A DNA stretch of 64,000 nucleotides. Source: Candidatus Mesenet endosymbiont of Phosphuga atrata (GTDB lineage Bacteria; Pseudomonadota; Alphaproteobacteria; Rickettsiales; Anaplasmataceae). The first letter of the stretch is position 1; each line of letters opens with the position of its first letter. The DNA lies in NCBI RefSeq assembly GCF_964020175.1, contig NZ_OZ026541.1:1178001-1242000 (forward strand), given 5' to 3'. This document shows positions 50,479 through 60,417 of this stretch, one piece after another. The notes under the pieces are model-generated. The model ran no database searches. It was not told the DNA's origin and saw only the letters and a program-made list of their open reading frames with translations. The translations under genes were made by a program, and so were the position numbers.

Positions 50479-50888
50479 AACCAGCTAGAGCTGGTGGTAA
50501 CGCTTATAAAGCAGATTAAAAATTCAGAAATGTTAAATGTTTATTATGAACTTTCAATATATTTCTGTACGTCTGTAGAATTTACATTACCAACAGTAAC
50601 AGCAAATTGCCCAAAGGTGCTGGCCCCAATATCTTTTTCTTAAGTGTTCAAATTCTTGGTTTGATATATTGTACTAACTTGGATAGTGGGCGGCATAGAA
50701 TATGTAAGTTACAATATCTACGTAATTTGTAGCACATGTTTCTCTGATAATCTCTCTACTGCTATTTCACCTGTAAATATCTGTATTTAGTACAATTTAA
50801 ATCAAACGTACTGTGAGAGCTGTGTTTGTAATCCATACTAAAATAGTCCAATACTAAAGCTGAAGGCGAGCACCTAATTACATAAAGA
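50479..50888 (-). mobile_element. IS200/IS605-type remnant with intact end hairpin
   Basis: The right end carries a perfect subterminal hairpin, ACCAGC-TAGA-GCTGGT (about 50482-50498), typical of IS200/IS605 elements. On the minus strand a diagnostic Y1-transposase segment reads KRYWGQHLWA near 50635, and QKYIESS follows near 50560. The left end has the AAGGCGAGCACCTAATTACA motif at 50863-50882. About 200 bp of the N-terminal tnpA region are missing. It is the inverted counterpart of 43846-44190. Confidence 0.7.
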
Positions 50889-50898
50889 GTTAAGTTTT

Positions 50899-50933
50899 TT
50901 AAAGAGCTTATCATACTATGATAAGCTCTTTAA
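50899..50933. repeat. Perfect 16-bp stem hairpin upstream of maeB
   Basis: A perfect inverted repeat, TTAAAGAGCTTATCAT (50899-50914) and its complement (50918-50933), with a three-base loop ACT. No T-run follows on either strand, so it is not a typical Rho-independent terminator. It lies between the IS200 remnant and maeB, about 60 bp before the ATG. Confidence 0.8.
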
Positions 50934-50995
50934 CATAAATATAGAAAATTGACTTGTAAGTAAGATGTAATATACTGTAAGTTTGTAGTATTGAA

Positions 50996-53248
50996 ATGAA
51001 CAATATTGATTTAAGTACCAAGAAGCAAGAAGCACTTGATTTTCACAAAAAAAATAATAAGCCTGGTAAGGTTTCTCTTTTACCTACAAAGCCCCTATTA
51101 ACTCAGAGTGATTTGTCTTTAGCTTATTCTCCTGGCGTTGCAGAGCCATGCCGTGAAATAGAAAACGATCCTGATAAGGTTTATGATTATACAGCAAAAG
51201 GTAATTATGTTGCAGTTATTTCAAATGGTACTGCAGTTTTAGGTCTTGGTAATATAGGTCCTTTAGCTTCAAAACCTGTTATGGAAGGAAAGGCTGTTTT
51301 ATTTAAACGCTTTGCTGATATAGATGCAGTTGATATAGAAGTTGATACAGGCGATGTTGAGGATTTTGTAAATGCTGTTAGGTATTTAGGTCCAAGCTGG
51401 GGAGGGATAAACTTAGAGGATATAAAATCTCCAGAGTGCTTTTTAATAGAAAAGCGTCTAAACGAGCTAATGGATATACCAGTTTTTCATGATGATCAAC
51501 ATGGAACTGCTATAGTAACTGCAGCTGGCATAATTAATGCTGCTGATATTACTAAAAGAGAATTAAAAGATATTAAAGTTGTTATAAATGGTGCCGGAGC
51601 AGCTGGGATTGCTTGTACAGAGATGTTGAAACTTATAGGAGTAAAAGGTGATAACATTATCTTATGTGATCAACATGGAGTAATATATAAAGGCCGGTCT
51701 GAAATGAATGAATGGAAGGAAAAGTATGCTGCTGATACTTCTTGTCGTTCTTTGCAAGATGCATTAAATGGTGCAGATGTATTCTTAGGTTTATCTGTAG
51801 CAAATGTTCTTACAGAAGAGATGCTTGCTGGTATGAACAAAAATCCTATAATTTTTGCTCTTGCTAACCCTGATCCAGAAATAAAACCTGAACTTGCAAG
51901 AAAAGCTCGTCCTGATGCGATAATTGCTACTGGAAGATCCGATTACCCTAACCAAATTAATAATGTTATGGGTTTTCCGTATATATTCAGGGGAGCGCTG
52001 GATGTGCAAGCAAAAGCAATAAATAATGAAATGAAAATAGCTGCAGCATATGCTATTGCTAAACTAGCTAAGGAACCAGTGCTTTATGAAGTTTCTGTTG
52101 CTTATGGTGGTAAAAAAATGAGTTATGGGCCGGATTATATCGTACCAACTCCTTTTGATTCTAGGTTGATTTCAGTTGTATCTCCTGCTGTAGCGAAAGC
52201 TGCTATGGATTCAGGGGTTGCAAGGAAAGAAATTAAAGATTGGGATGAATATAAAAAACAATTACGGTCACGCTTATCTCCAACTTTTAATACACTAAAT
52301 TTACTTTACGAGCATGTTAAACTTAGCCCTAAGAAAGTTATTTTCTCAGAAGGAGAAGAAGAAAGAGCAATAAGAGCAGCTATTGAGTGGCGTGATAATG
52401 ACTATGGTGAACCAATACTTGTTGGACGTAGTGATAAAGTCATAGAGAACATGAAAAGACTTGGTATTAAAAATACATCTGGCATTAAAATTACAAATGC
52501 TGCAGTTTCAGAATGCAATGATGTATATATAGACTATATGTATAAAAAATTGCAACGCTTTGGTTACTTGCACAGAAGTTGTATTCGTGCAGTAAAAACT
52601 GATCGCAATGTATTTGCAGCTTGCATGTTAGCTTGTGGAGAAGGTGATATCTTAATTACTGGGCTAACTAGGGACTACGCTTCTTCTTTAAGTGATGTTC
52701 AAAAAATTATTGGCTTTGGTAGCAATGTAGTTTTTGGTTTATCTATAGTTATTACAAAAGATAGTACCCTTTTTATTGCTGATACTGCAATAAACGAAAC
52801 CTTAACAGAAAGGGAATTAGCTGAAGTAGCAATAAAATCTGCTGCTAAAGCAAAACAAATGGGCCATAAGCCAAAAGTAGCATTTATTTCTTTTTCAGCA
52901 TTTGGTAGTCATGGAATAAAAAATGGAGTAGAAAAAATTCATAAGGCAATTGAAATATTAGATAATTCAAATGTAGATTTTGAGTATGATGGAGAACTAT
53001 CAATTGATGCAGCACTAAATCAAGATACGTTATCTTTATATCCATTTTGTAGGTTAAGTGGGCCAGCAAATGTTTTAATTATGCCTGGACTGCACAGTGC
53101 AAGTATATCATCAAAGCTACTACAGGAAGTAGGTGGAGGATCTACAGTAGGACCTATTTTAATAGGTATGGAAAAATCAGTACAGATTGTACAAATGACA
53201 TCATCAGTATCAGAAATATTGAATCTTGCTGTGGCGGATATAAAATAA
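50996..53248 (+). CDS. maeB: NADP-type malic enzyme, MaeB fusion
   Basis: Malic enzyme oxidatively decarboxylates malate to pyruvate. The 750-residue protein is the MaeB type: an N-terminal malic enzyme (about 1-410) with SLAYSPGVAEPC, VFHDDQHGTAIVTAAGI and the Rossmann motif GAGAAGIACTEML, fused to a C-terminal phosphotransacetylase-like domain (about 430-750). The C-terminal domain, with FSEGEEERAIRAA and IMPGLHSASISSKLLQ, is usually regulatory and inactive. Together with pdhA and gltA it supplies pyruvate and acetyl-CoA from TCA intermediates. It has no clear Shine-Dalgarno sequence, and a perfect hairpin lies just upstream. Confidence 0.95.
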   Translation: MNNIDLSTKKQEALDFHKKNNKPGKVSLLPTKPLLTQSDLSLAYSPGVAEPCREIENDPDKVYDYTAKGNYVAVISNGTAVLGLGNIGPLASKPVMEGKAVLFKRFADIDAVDIEVDTGDVEDFVNAVRYLGPSWGGINLEDIKSPECFLIEKRLNELMDIPVFHDDQHGTAIVTAAGIINAADITKRELKDIKVVINGAGAAGIACTEMLKLIGVKGDNIILCDQHGVIYKGRSEMNEWKEKYAADTSCRSLQDALNGADVFLGLSVANVLTEEMLAGMNKNPIIFALANPDPEIKPELARKARPDAIIATGRSDYPNQINNVMGFPYIFRGALDVQAKAINNEMKIAAAYAIAKLAKEPVLYEVSVAYGGKKMSYGPDYIVPTPFDSRLISVVSPAVAKAAMDSGVARKEIKDWDEYKKQLRSRLSPTFNTLNLLYEHVKLSPKKVIFSEGEEERAIRAAIEWRDNDYGEPILVGRSDKVIENMKRLGIKNTSGIKITNAAVSECNDVYIDYMYKKLQRFGYLHRSCIRAVKTDRNVFAACMLACGEGDILITGLTRDYASSLSDVQKIIGFGSNVVFGLSIVITKDSTLFIADTAINETLTERELAEVAIKSAAKAKQMGHKPKVAFISFSAFGSHGIKNGVEKIHKAIEILDNSNVDFEYDGELSIDAALNQDTLSLYPFCRLSGPANVLIMPGLHSASISSKLLQEVGGGSTVGPILIGMEKSVQIVQMTSSVSEILNLAVADIK

Positions 53249-53333
53249 ACTTTCTATCTTTATAAGTAGTTGTGATATAGTTCTCTGAATTATTTATTTT
53301 TGACTTCATTTTCCGACCTATTGTTGATTTAGT

Positions 53334-53619
53334 GCCAATCTGGAGAGGTGTACAACATCAGAGAGAGGAGCGTTTTTAGCCCTTTTCACGGATTCCCACC
53401 ATGAAAGGACTACCAATTGATAATTGGAAGCGCTATGGTTATACGTTTTAAGGCATATAACTATAAGGATATCACCCTTACTTTAAGCAAAAAAGCCTAA
53501 AATAGCTAAAACTATTTAGTAGGTCGCCAAAGATCTTATTCAATATATTCAGATCTTTTTTTCCTATACATCTGCCACTTTAAAGGCCGCCTCTACAGCC
53601 TCAATCTCTCCAGATTGGC
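53334..53619. repeat. Three-copy structured repeat, copy 3
   Basis: A 286-bp copy of the element at 21749, with the same 14-bp inverted ends (53334-53347 and 53606-53619). The central hairpin (53434-53445 with 53454-53465) has one mismatch. A CCAATT-GAT-AATTGG mini-hairpin and an AAAGATCT/AGATCTTT stem followed by a T-run are best formed in this copy. It starts about 10-80 bp after maeB and fills the gap between maeB and the converging pheT. Confidence 0.8.
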
Positions 53620-53696
53620 ATTCCCATTATAAGCAGTACTTTAAAATCTATGGAAGCAGAAAATTGCAAGATTTTTGCAAAAAATTGCCACTATAA

Positions 53697-56048
53697 TTAA
53701 ACTGATCTTAATTCACCGCCAGTGCTTTTATAAACCGCATCTGTTATTATCTCTGATGCTTTTTTGATTTCATCTTCGATCAAAGTATGGTCAGGAGAAT
53801 GGAACGTTACAGATAAAGCAACGGATTTTTTATTAGGATAATCGTCTATCTTATCATATACATCAAATACTAAAATTTCAGTTACAATATTTAAATTACT
53901 ATTTTTAATAGAATTAATTATAGATCCTATAGCTACGTTTTTATCAACTAAAAAAGCGAAATCACGTTTTGCACTTTGGTATTGATAATCAATATATTTT
54001 TTACTATGGATTGGTAGTTTATCAATGCTGTTTAATATAATTTCAAAGCACATAATATCTTGTTTAAATTCATATGAATTTTTAATACTTGGATGCAGCT
54101 CACCAAAGTAGCCAAGTATTATATTATTGAAATAAACAGTAGCTGATTTTCCTGGGTGATAGTATGGCATATTACATTCAGAAATAGAAATACTACTATC
54201 ATCAATATTTAAAAAATGCAGCACTGACATAAAATCTGCTTTGACATCAAAGGTATCAATTTCACGATCAGTTTTGTATAAATTACGTGGTAAATTATGT
54301 CCAGAACGCAGCCCACTTAAAACGAATTTTTGCTGATCTAAAACCAAGTCATCATTATATACTGGTCCAATCTCAAAAATTGCTAAATCAAATATACCAC
54401 GAGCAATATTACTTTCAGCTATTTGTAATAAATTCGGAATAATACTTGGCCGCATAATATTTAGATTATTGTTCAGTGGATTTGCAATTAGAAATTGTTT
54501 ATTGAAATAGCCAAATTTTTCTGCTATTTTTTCATCCATAAATGACCAAGTTAGTACCTCATTCATACCACGACTTGACATTAATACACGTAATTTGTCC
54601 TGCAATGTGCCAGGTGTTTGGACATCTCGTATATGTAATTCCTCTTCTTTTATTTTTTCATAACCATATATCCGCACTACTTCTTCAACCAGGTCGATAG
54701 GTAACTTAATATCAGATCTCCATGGTGGAGTGTTTACACTCCAAAGGTCATGATCATTTTTGTTAACTATAAAACCTAATCCTGTTAATATATCAAATAT
54801 CTCCTCTTGCGATATATCTATACTGCCTAGTTTACTTACTTCTCTATAATTAAAATTTATTGTATTTTTGTGCTCAACATATTCACCTGCGGATACTACA
54901 TCAGATGCAATACCACCACATATACTTAAAATCATCTCTGTTGCTATGTTTAAACCGTTGATAACAAATTCAGGATCAACAAATCTTTCAAAGCGATAAC
55001 TAGCTTCAGTAGATAAACCAATGCTGCGAGATGTTGTAGCTATTGAAATAGGATCAAACCACGCTGATTCTAAGAAAATATTTTTAGTGTCAAGTAAACA
55101 TTGGCTACACTGAGCGCCTATAATACCAGCTGTCCCATGAATATTTTTATCATCAGCAATAATATTTATACCATCTGCAAGTAGATAATTTTTACCATCT
55201 AAACCAACAAATTCTCTTTGTTCATTAACCTTTTGCACAACAAGTTTGCTGTTTATCTTATCTGCATCATACGCATGTAGTGGCTTGCCAAATGAAATCA
55301 TTATATAATTAGTGATATCAACTACAGCAGAAATAGAACGTAGTCCTATAGACTTAAGTCTATCTTTAAGCCACTTGGGACTTTCTATGTTTTTTATACC
55401 ATTTATGTACCTACCAGTAATGAAGCTCTCACCATCTGCAACCTGTAGAGTAATAGGAGATAGCGCAGAACTTTCTATTTTAGGAACATCTATCACTTTC
55501 AATTTACCGATACCAGTTGCAGCTAGATCGCGAGCAATCCCATATACACTTAAACAGTCTCCACGGTTGGGAGTAACATTTATATCTATTACTATGTTGC
55601 AAGGAAAAAAGCTCTCTCCAATTTGATAATCATCTGATAATTCTATTATTCCTGCATTTTTTTTACTGGAGAGTCCAAGTTCATCTTCAGAGCAAAGCAT
55701 GCCATCGCTTGCAACACCACGAATTTTAGTAGAGGCAATTGTTATATTGCTTATTGGTAAAATACTGCCTACTTGTGCTAGAACTGTTTTCATACCGACT
55801 TTTACATTATCTGCACCACAGACTATTTGCAAAATTTCTTTACCATTGCTGACTTTACAAATTTTTAATCTATCAGCATTTGGATGATCTAGTACTTCAT
55901 TTACCTGCGCTACTACAAAACTACTAAGATGTGTGTTGTCAGTTATTTCTTCTACTTCCAACCCTATATTAGTTAGCTTATTAGATATCTCTGTTGCAGT
56001 TGAATCAGTTTCTAAAAATTCAAAAAGCCAAGATAGTGAAAGTTTCAT
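53697..56048 (-). CDS. pheT: Phenylalanyl-tRNA synthetase beta subunit
   Basis: The beta subunit of the alpha2-beta2 PheRS, 783 residues, typical length. The order is the B1 region, an EMAP/tRNA-binding domain (VVAQVNEVLDHPNADRLKIC), the B3/B4 region that carries the editing site, B5 (GYEKIKEEE), the catalytic-like core and the C-terminal ferredoxin-fold anticodon domain (SAKRDFAFLVDKNVAIG). pheS is not adjacent, so the two subunit genes are separated as elsewhere in Rickettsiales. Confidence 0.96.
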   Translation of the reverse strand: MKLSLSWLFEFLETDSTATEISNKLTNIGLEVEEITDNTHLSSFVVAQVNEVLDHPNADRLKICKVSNGKEILQIVCGADNVKVGMKTVLAQVGSILPISNITIASTKIRGVASDGMLCSEDELGLSSKKNAGIIELSDDYQIGESFFPCNIVIDINVTPNRGDCLSVYGIARDLAATGIGKLKVIDVPKIESSALSPITLQVADGESFITGRYINGIKNIESPKWLKDRLKSIGLRSISAVVDITNYIMISFGKPLHAYDADKINSKLVVQKVNEQREFVGLDGKNYLLADGINIIADDKNIHGTAGIIGAQCSQCLLDTKNIFLESAWFDPISIATTSRSIGLSTEASYRFERFVDPEFVINGLNIATEMILSICGGIASDVVSAGEYVEHKNTINFNYREVSKLGSIDISQEEIFDILTGLGFIVNKNDHDLWSVNTPPWRSDIKLPIDLVEEVVRIYGYEKIKEEELHIRDVQTPGTLQDKLRVLMSSRGMNEVLTWSFMDEKIAEKFGYFNKQFLIANPLNNNLNIMRPSIIPNLLQIAESNIARGIFDLAIFEIGPVYNDDLVLDQQKFVLSGLRSGHNLPRNLYKTDREIDTFDVKADFMSVLHFLNIDDSSISISECNMPYYHPGKSATVYFNNIILGYFGELHPSIKNSYEFKQDIMCFEIILNSIDKLPIHSKKYIDYQYQSAKRDFAFLVDKNVAIGSIINSIKNSNLNIVTEILVFDVYDKIDDYPNKKSVALSVTFHSPDHTLIEDEIKKASEIITDAVYKSTGGELRSV

Positions 56049-56132
56049 AATATAGAGTAAAGTTGAGATTTCATCTCAATATACAGGAAAGCAAAGGCAA
56101 TAGCAAATACGCCTCTGCTTTTAGTTCTTTAA

Positions 56133-57083
56133 TTACTGTTTCTTTTCTACCTGCTCTATAAGTATTTTTAGCTTTTCATAGAAATCATCACCAGGTAATT
56201 CATCGACCTCAGCACCAGCTATTTGACCTGAATCAGTTTCAATATCATCATCTGAATCTAAGAAATCTGAATCAACTGGAATCGAAAGTTTAGGGTAGAA
56301 AGTTATGATTGCATTATCTCTTTTAATAAATACTCCTGTATAACCATTTAGACCATAATAAAGCTCTCCTTCTCTTCCCTCTATCATCTTAAATGCCTGA
56401 GTTGCATAGGCTAATATATCATTAGCATGCAAAGTTTTATCAAGAGTTAATTTGTCCTTTTGCTGAATTTCTTTTTTGCGATTGAGAAATTCAACCCTCA
56501 CTGTATATGCTGTACCATATACGGGTTCTAATTTTTTCTCCACAATCCTTGCCCGTTTAGTTTGTGAAACTTCAACTAACCTCGGATTAAAATGCAATCC
56601 ACCGAGCGTTATATTTCTTGGTTGACCACAAAAAATATGTGTGAACCCATTGCTATTAAACCAAACCTGTGATAACTCTTCTACGAATTGATCAAGGTTT
56701 GCATTTGGAGTAATTACTTCATGGTTAAGTGCATCATAAATAGTTCTAGTAATTATTTCATTTTCTGGATCTTTAAGCATTGCTATAAATCGCTCTTTTG
56801 TAGGTTTCTTGCTTCCAAAAGCGCCACAAAGCCTTAATATTTTTTTGTCAAATGCCTCTGATTCAGCATTATAAAAAGAAAAAGGATTTTCAGCACTGAT
56901 AAAAATATCCGAACCAGCAGTAGAGGGAGTATCTATATCGGTACTAGAAGAGCCGTCTGAATCAACCATATTTAAATTGCGAAATGCCTGAAATATTGTA
57001 TTCTGACCAGCAATACAAATAGCCGGAATAGAAAATATGCTTAAAATGAATAACGATATTATAAATTTCAGCTTGTTTAACAT
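56133..57083 (-). CDS. Secreted EndoU-like protein
   Basis: A 316-residue protein with a classical signal peptide (MLNKLKFIISLFILSIFSIP, cleavage probably after AICIAG). Residues 146-154 read GFTHIFCGQ and 161-165 GGLHF. This matches the EndoU (XendoU) endoribonuclease pattern GFxHxFxGE...GxH, with two catalytic His (H149, H164) spaced 15 apart, against 16 in XendoU. Lys candidates K209 and K211 lie about 46 residues further on, where XendoU has its catalytic Lys, and YTG at 248-250 may be the last active-site element. The C terminus is acidic. It lies between pheT and the coiled-coil gene on the same strand. EndoU enzymes cut RNA after U and are used as toxins, so a role on host or competitor RNA is inference. 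Confidence 0.6.
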   Translation of the reverse strand: MLNKLKFIISLFILSIFSIPAICIAGQNTIFQAFRNLNMVDSDGSSSTDIDTPSTAGSDIFISAENPFSFYNAESEAFDKKILRLCGAFGSKKPTKERFIAMLKDPENEIITRTIYDALNHEVITPNANLDQFVEELSQVWFNSNGFTHIFCGQPRNITLGGLHFNPRLVEVSQTKRARIVEKKLEPVYGTAYTVRVEFLNRKKEIQQKDKLTLDKTLHANDILAYATQAFKMIEGREGELYYGLNGYTGVFIKRDNAIITFYPKLSIPVDSDFLDSDDDIETDSGQIAGAEVDELPGDDFYEKLKILIEQVEKKQ

Positions 57084-57207
57084 TGCATTTACCTTCTTAA
57101 TAATTAATTGTTGGTTGACTAGCGTATATTTCTCTTTTTAGAATAAATAAAATGATAAACTCAATTAGTATAATTACTATTAATATAGTTTTCAGTTGTT
57201 ACAAAGC

Positions 57208-60162
57208 TTAAAGTATTTTCTGGATTGTATTAGCTTTCACTTTAGGGTTAAGTAATGTTTTTCCAGTTGGTGGTATTACTTTAATTTCAATATCTTGCAA
57301 GAATCTATTCCATATTTCATATAAGTTATCTTTTATTCTAGGCCATACAACATCTCTAAACGTTTCTCCTTCATCAGAAAACGTGTTACCTATAAGTCCT
57401 CCCATTTCTTCATAAGTTGTTTCAAAATATTGAACAATTTTATCTACTTCCTTAATAGTTTTATTTGCTAGATCTACTGCATTATTAGTGTTTTTATATT
57501 TATTAGCACCTGCTCCTAGTTGAACCAAATTTGTAACAATTCTACAGCTTTTCATAATACAATTTCCTAAGCCATCATCCTTATCATTTTGCAGATTATT
57601 TATAAAATTGATTGTGAGCTCACCTATTAAAGGAGATAGTAAACTCTGACAAAAGTGTTTTACATTATCTTTTATTGCTACAGTAGGATTTTTTATACAT
57701 TCGTCAGCTAAACAATATTCTAACTCTACTGCCTCCAGCAATGTTTTTATTTCAGTTTTAATCTTATCAAAATTTTCTTTCTTTAATAATTCAATTAGCT
57801 TGTCTTCTATTATCGAAAATTTTATTTTTTCATTGGAAAATAATCTTGCTTTATAAGCATTCTCTGTTTCTTTATTTATAGTTAATTCTTCTTGCTCCAA
57901 TTTCAATTGTTTTAGTAATTCTAGAAATTTTTCACTATTTTTTAAATGTGTTTCTATCATTTGTTTTTTTAGTCTGTTTTGTATGTTGACTTCATTATTA
58001 ACAATTTTGCATTGATTAATTAATTTATTAATTGAAGCAATAGATATATTATCACCTGAATCTAATAATCTGATTTTGTCACTTTGGATATTGGTATTAA
58101 TTACTCTAACTTTTTCCTTATAGAGCTTAACTAATGCATCCATGTCTTCCTTAATTATACCGATTTTTTTCTTTATTTCCTCCTCTTGTATTTCATCATT
58201 TATCTCGTACCTTATTTTATTGAGCTCTTCTATTTTCTTACAAATGCTTTTATTGTTTTGTCCTCGAGATAGTGACTTCAATTCTAAGTCTAAACTTTTT
58301 AGAGACTCATCTATCAGATCTTTTACCAAATCATAATTTGTTTTTATGCTATCATATTCATTTTTGAGATTCTTGTACTTAGCTTCTATTTTCTCTTCTA
58401 GCTGATTTAATGACACGTTTTCTTTTTTAAACAATTCTGGTTCGATAATTTTTTTTGAATTAGAAAACCTCCTATCATCTTCTGAAAGAAGCTCTAAACC
58501 ATTTTCTTTTTGCTGCTCATATAAACTTTGCAGTTTATGTTTTGCGATTACTTCAACAATCTTATTTATGAGGTTATTTATTTCTTCATCAGTTACTCGT
58601 TCATTGTAGTCTACTATTAGCTCATGTAATTCTCTATGGTTATTGACCAGGCCTTGATATATTTTATCATCTATATGTTTCGTTAAACTTTCAACTTCAT
58701 CCCAAGGTATGTGCTTTAATAAATTTACAGCTTTATCTAATTGTGATCTTCTCAAATTCTTATGAAGAGTATTTTTGTCAGTATTAGGTTTAAATAGATC
58801 CTTTAATTTTTGTCTTAAATCATCATCTGGTATTTCTTCTCTTTTTAAAGCTTCATGTATTTCTTTCAACTCATTTTCTGTCTCAATATGCCTTTTTTCT
58901 CCCTCTTGCTTCAGCTCTCTAATCTTTTTCTCAGCTTTAGATATAGCACTATCTATCTTTTGAGGAAAATACTCCCTATAAATATCAATGTTTGTTTTTT
59001 TTTCTAACCTCTCTTCTCCTGGCAATGCTTCATACTCTGATTTATATAAAAGATCTTCATATTCTAATTTTAATATTTGATAAATTTTGTCATCTACATC
59101 ATTCGCATTTATTTTTTTCCCCTTTAGTTTATTTAATTCCTTTATTATGAATTCTTTTTCAGTTGGTAACTTTTCACCCTGATTTTTTAATTCTTGCTTT
59201 ATAAGTACCTCTTTTAACCTGTCCTCTGATATAAATTCTTCTTTTCTTCTTTCCTTTCCAGCTTTGATTGCCTGTATAAACGCAACTTTGTAAGCATCTT
59301 CTATTAAATAGCTTATTATTTTGGAGTCTATGTTATCGACTACCTTAAGCCTAAATTCGTTTAACAGCTCTTTTAATTTGTCATATGTAATATCTTTCTT
59401 TTCTAAAGCTATAAGCTTACCTATAGTTGCAGTAAATTCCTTAAGGGAAGTCTCAAGTAATTTTTTGATCTCACCACGCAAGGGTGTAAGTCCATCTTTT
59501 AAAGTAATGCCAGCTGATAGCTTAAGCGTTATATTCCCTTTTTTATTAGATATAATTTCGACCCGATTATTATCTTTAGTTAAATCACGAATTAATCTAT
59601 GAAATTGCTTAGGGAACTCAATTTTTATATTAAACTCAATGTTTGAAGTTTCTATTTCCTCATCATGAATAGATACTGTGATATTTTGATCCTCATATCT
59701 GTTTTCTTTACTAATCTTCAAAACCGTAATTAAGTCTTTTGACAATTCTTTATTCAAAGCATAAAAAATAGCTAGTGCCACTGTTGCTGGGATTAGCAAA
59801 GCCGTTAGTATAACTACATTAATACAAACAACTGCAAGGGTAAGAATATTATAAACTAGTTTTTTTGCTTGATTTGTCTTCTTCTCTTTTAGAATAGAAT
59901 CTTTCCCGTTCTTTTTTGTAGCTTGTTTATATGATACAACCCCTAATGCAGTAAGAGCTATATAAGGAAACATTAAAACTGATAGAGCTAAATTTAACCT
60001 TTGCTTTTCTGCACTAGAATAATTAATTTGCTTATATATTTTACTCGCTACATTGTACCAAGAAATGATGAAGTCAGAGTTGTAATCTTTATAACTGAAT
60101 AAACTTAAGGGAATATTTAATTCAGCAACTGGATTAATGTTCTTATTGTTTTCCCCTACCAT
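57208..60162 (-). CDS. Large coiled-coil membrane protein
   Basis: I do not recognise this 984-residue protein. Residues 60-80 and about 106-138 are hydrophobic helices. Residues 150-860 are highly charged (Lys and Glu) and predicted by eye to be long coiled coil, with repeated E/K heptad-like segments. The last 110 residues are less charged, with GGLIGNTFSDEGETF and a VWPRIKDNLYEIW segment. The ribosome-binding site AGAGGAAA precedes the ATG. It is divergent from virB4-2 with a gap of 255 bp. Large coiled-coil proteins of this kind in Wolbachia are candidate type IV effectors or envelope-organising proteins; nothing here settles which. Confidence 0.6.
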   Translation of the reverse strand: MVGENNKNINPVAELNIPLSLFSYKDYNSDFIISWYNVASKIYKQINYSSAEKQRLNLALSVLMFPYIALTALGVVSYKQATKKNGKDSILKEKKTNQAKKLVYNILTLAVVCINVVILTALLIPATVALAIFYALNKELSKDLITVLKISKENRYEDQNITVSIHDEEIETSNIEFNIKIEFPKQFHRLIRDLTKDNNRVEIISNKKGNITLKLSAGITLKDGLTPLRGEIKKLLETSLKEFTATIGKLIALEKKDITYDKLKELLNEFRLKVVDNIDSKIISYLIEDAYKVAFIQAIKAGKERRKEEFISEDRLKEVLIKQELKNQGEKLPTEKEFIIKELNKLKGKKINANDVDDKIYQILKLEYEDLLYKSEYEALPGEERLEKKTNIDIYREYFPQKIDSAISKAEKKIRELKQEGEKRHIETENELKEIHEALKREEIPDDDLRQKLKDLFKPNTDKNTLHKNLRRSQLDKAVNLLKHIPWDEVESLTKHIDDKIYQGLVNNHRELHELIVDYNERVTDEEINNLINKIVEVIAKHKLQSLYEQQKENGLELLSEDDRRFSNSKKIIEPELFKKENVSLNQLEEKIEAKYKNLKNEYDSIKTNYDLVKDLIDESLKSLDLELKSLSRGQNNKSICKKIEELNKIRYEINDEIQEEEIKKKIGIIKEDMDALVKLYKEKVRVINTNIQSDKIRLLDSGDNISIASINKLINQCKIVNNEVNIQNRLKKQMIETHLKNSEKFLELLKQLKLEQEELTINKETENAYKARLFSNEKIKFSIIEDKLIELLKKENFDKIKTEIKTLLEAVELEYCLADECIKNPTVAIKDNVKHFCQSLLSPLIGELTINFINNLQNDKDDGLGNCIMKSCRIVTNLVQLGAGANKYKNTNNAVDLANKTIKEVDKIVQYFETTYEEMGGLIGNTFSDEGETFRDVVWPRIKDNLYEIWNRFLQDIEIKVIPPTGKTLLNPKVKANTIQKIL

Positions 60163-60417
60163 AGAATCTATTTCCTCTAATACTAAATTAGTTTACTAAT
60201 TATTTAATAAATTGTCAATTATTATGGTTCATTTTTAATAAAAGATGAGTTTTAAAGTAAGAAATCTAAAATCAGATTATATCTATTAGTAAATAAATAT
60301 AATATATATGTTATACTTTAGTTGAATTCTTGTCTCTTACTGTTTTACTAACTAAAAGAAAGTAAGTTATTTAAGTGAAAGTATAAGTAATAATAATCAA
60401 AATAACAATTTTTATGT

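Noticed and set aside
50899-50933. Rho-independent terminator
   Set aside because: The stem is strong but no T-run follows on either strand, and it precedes rather than follows a gene.
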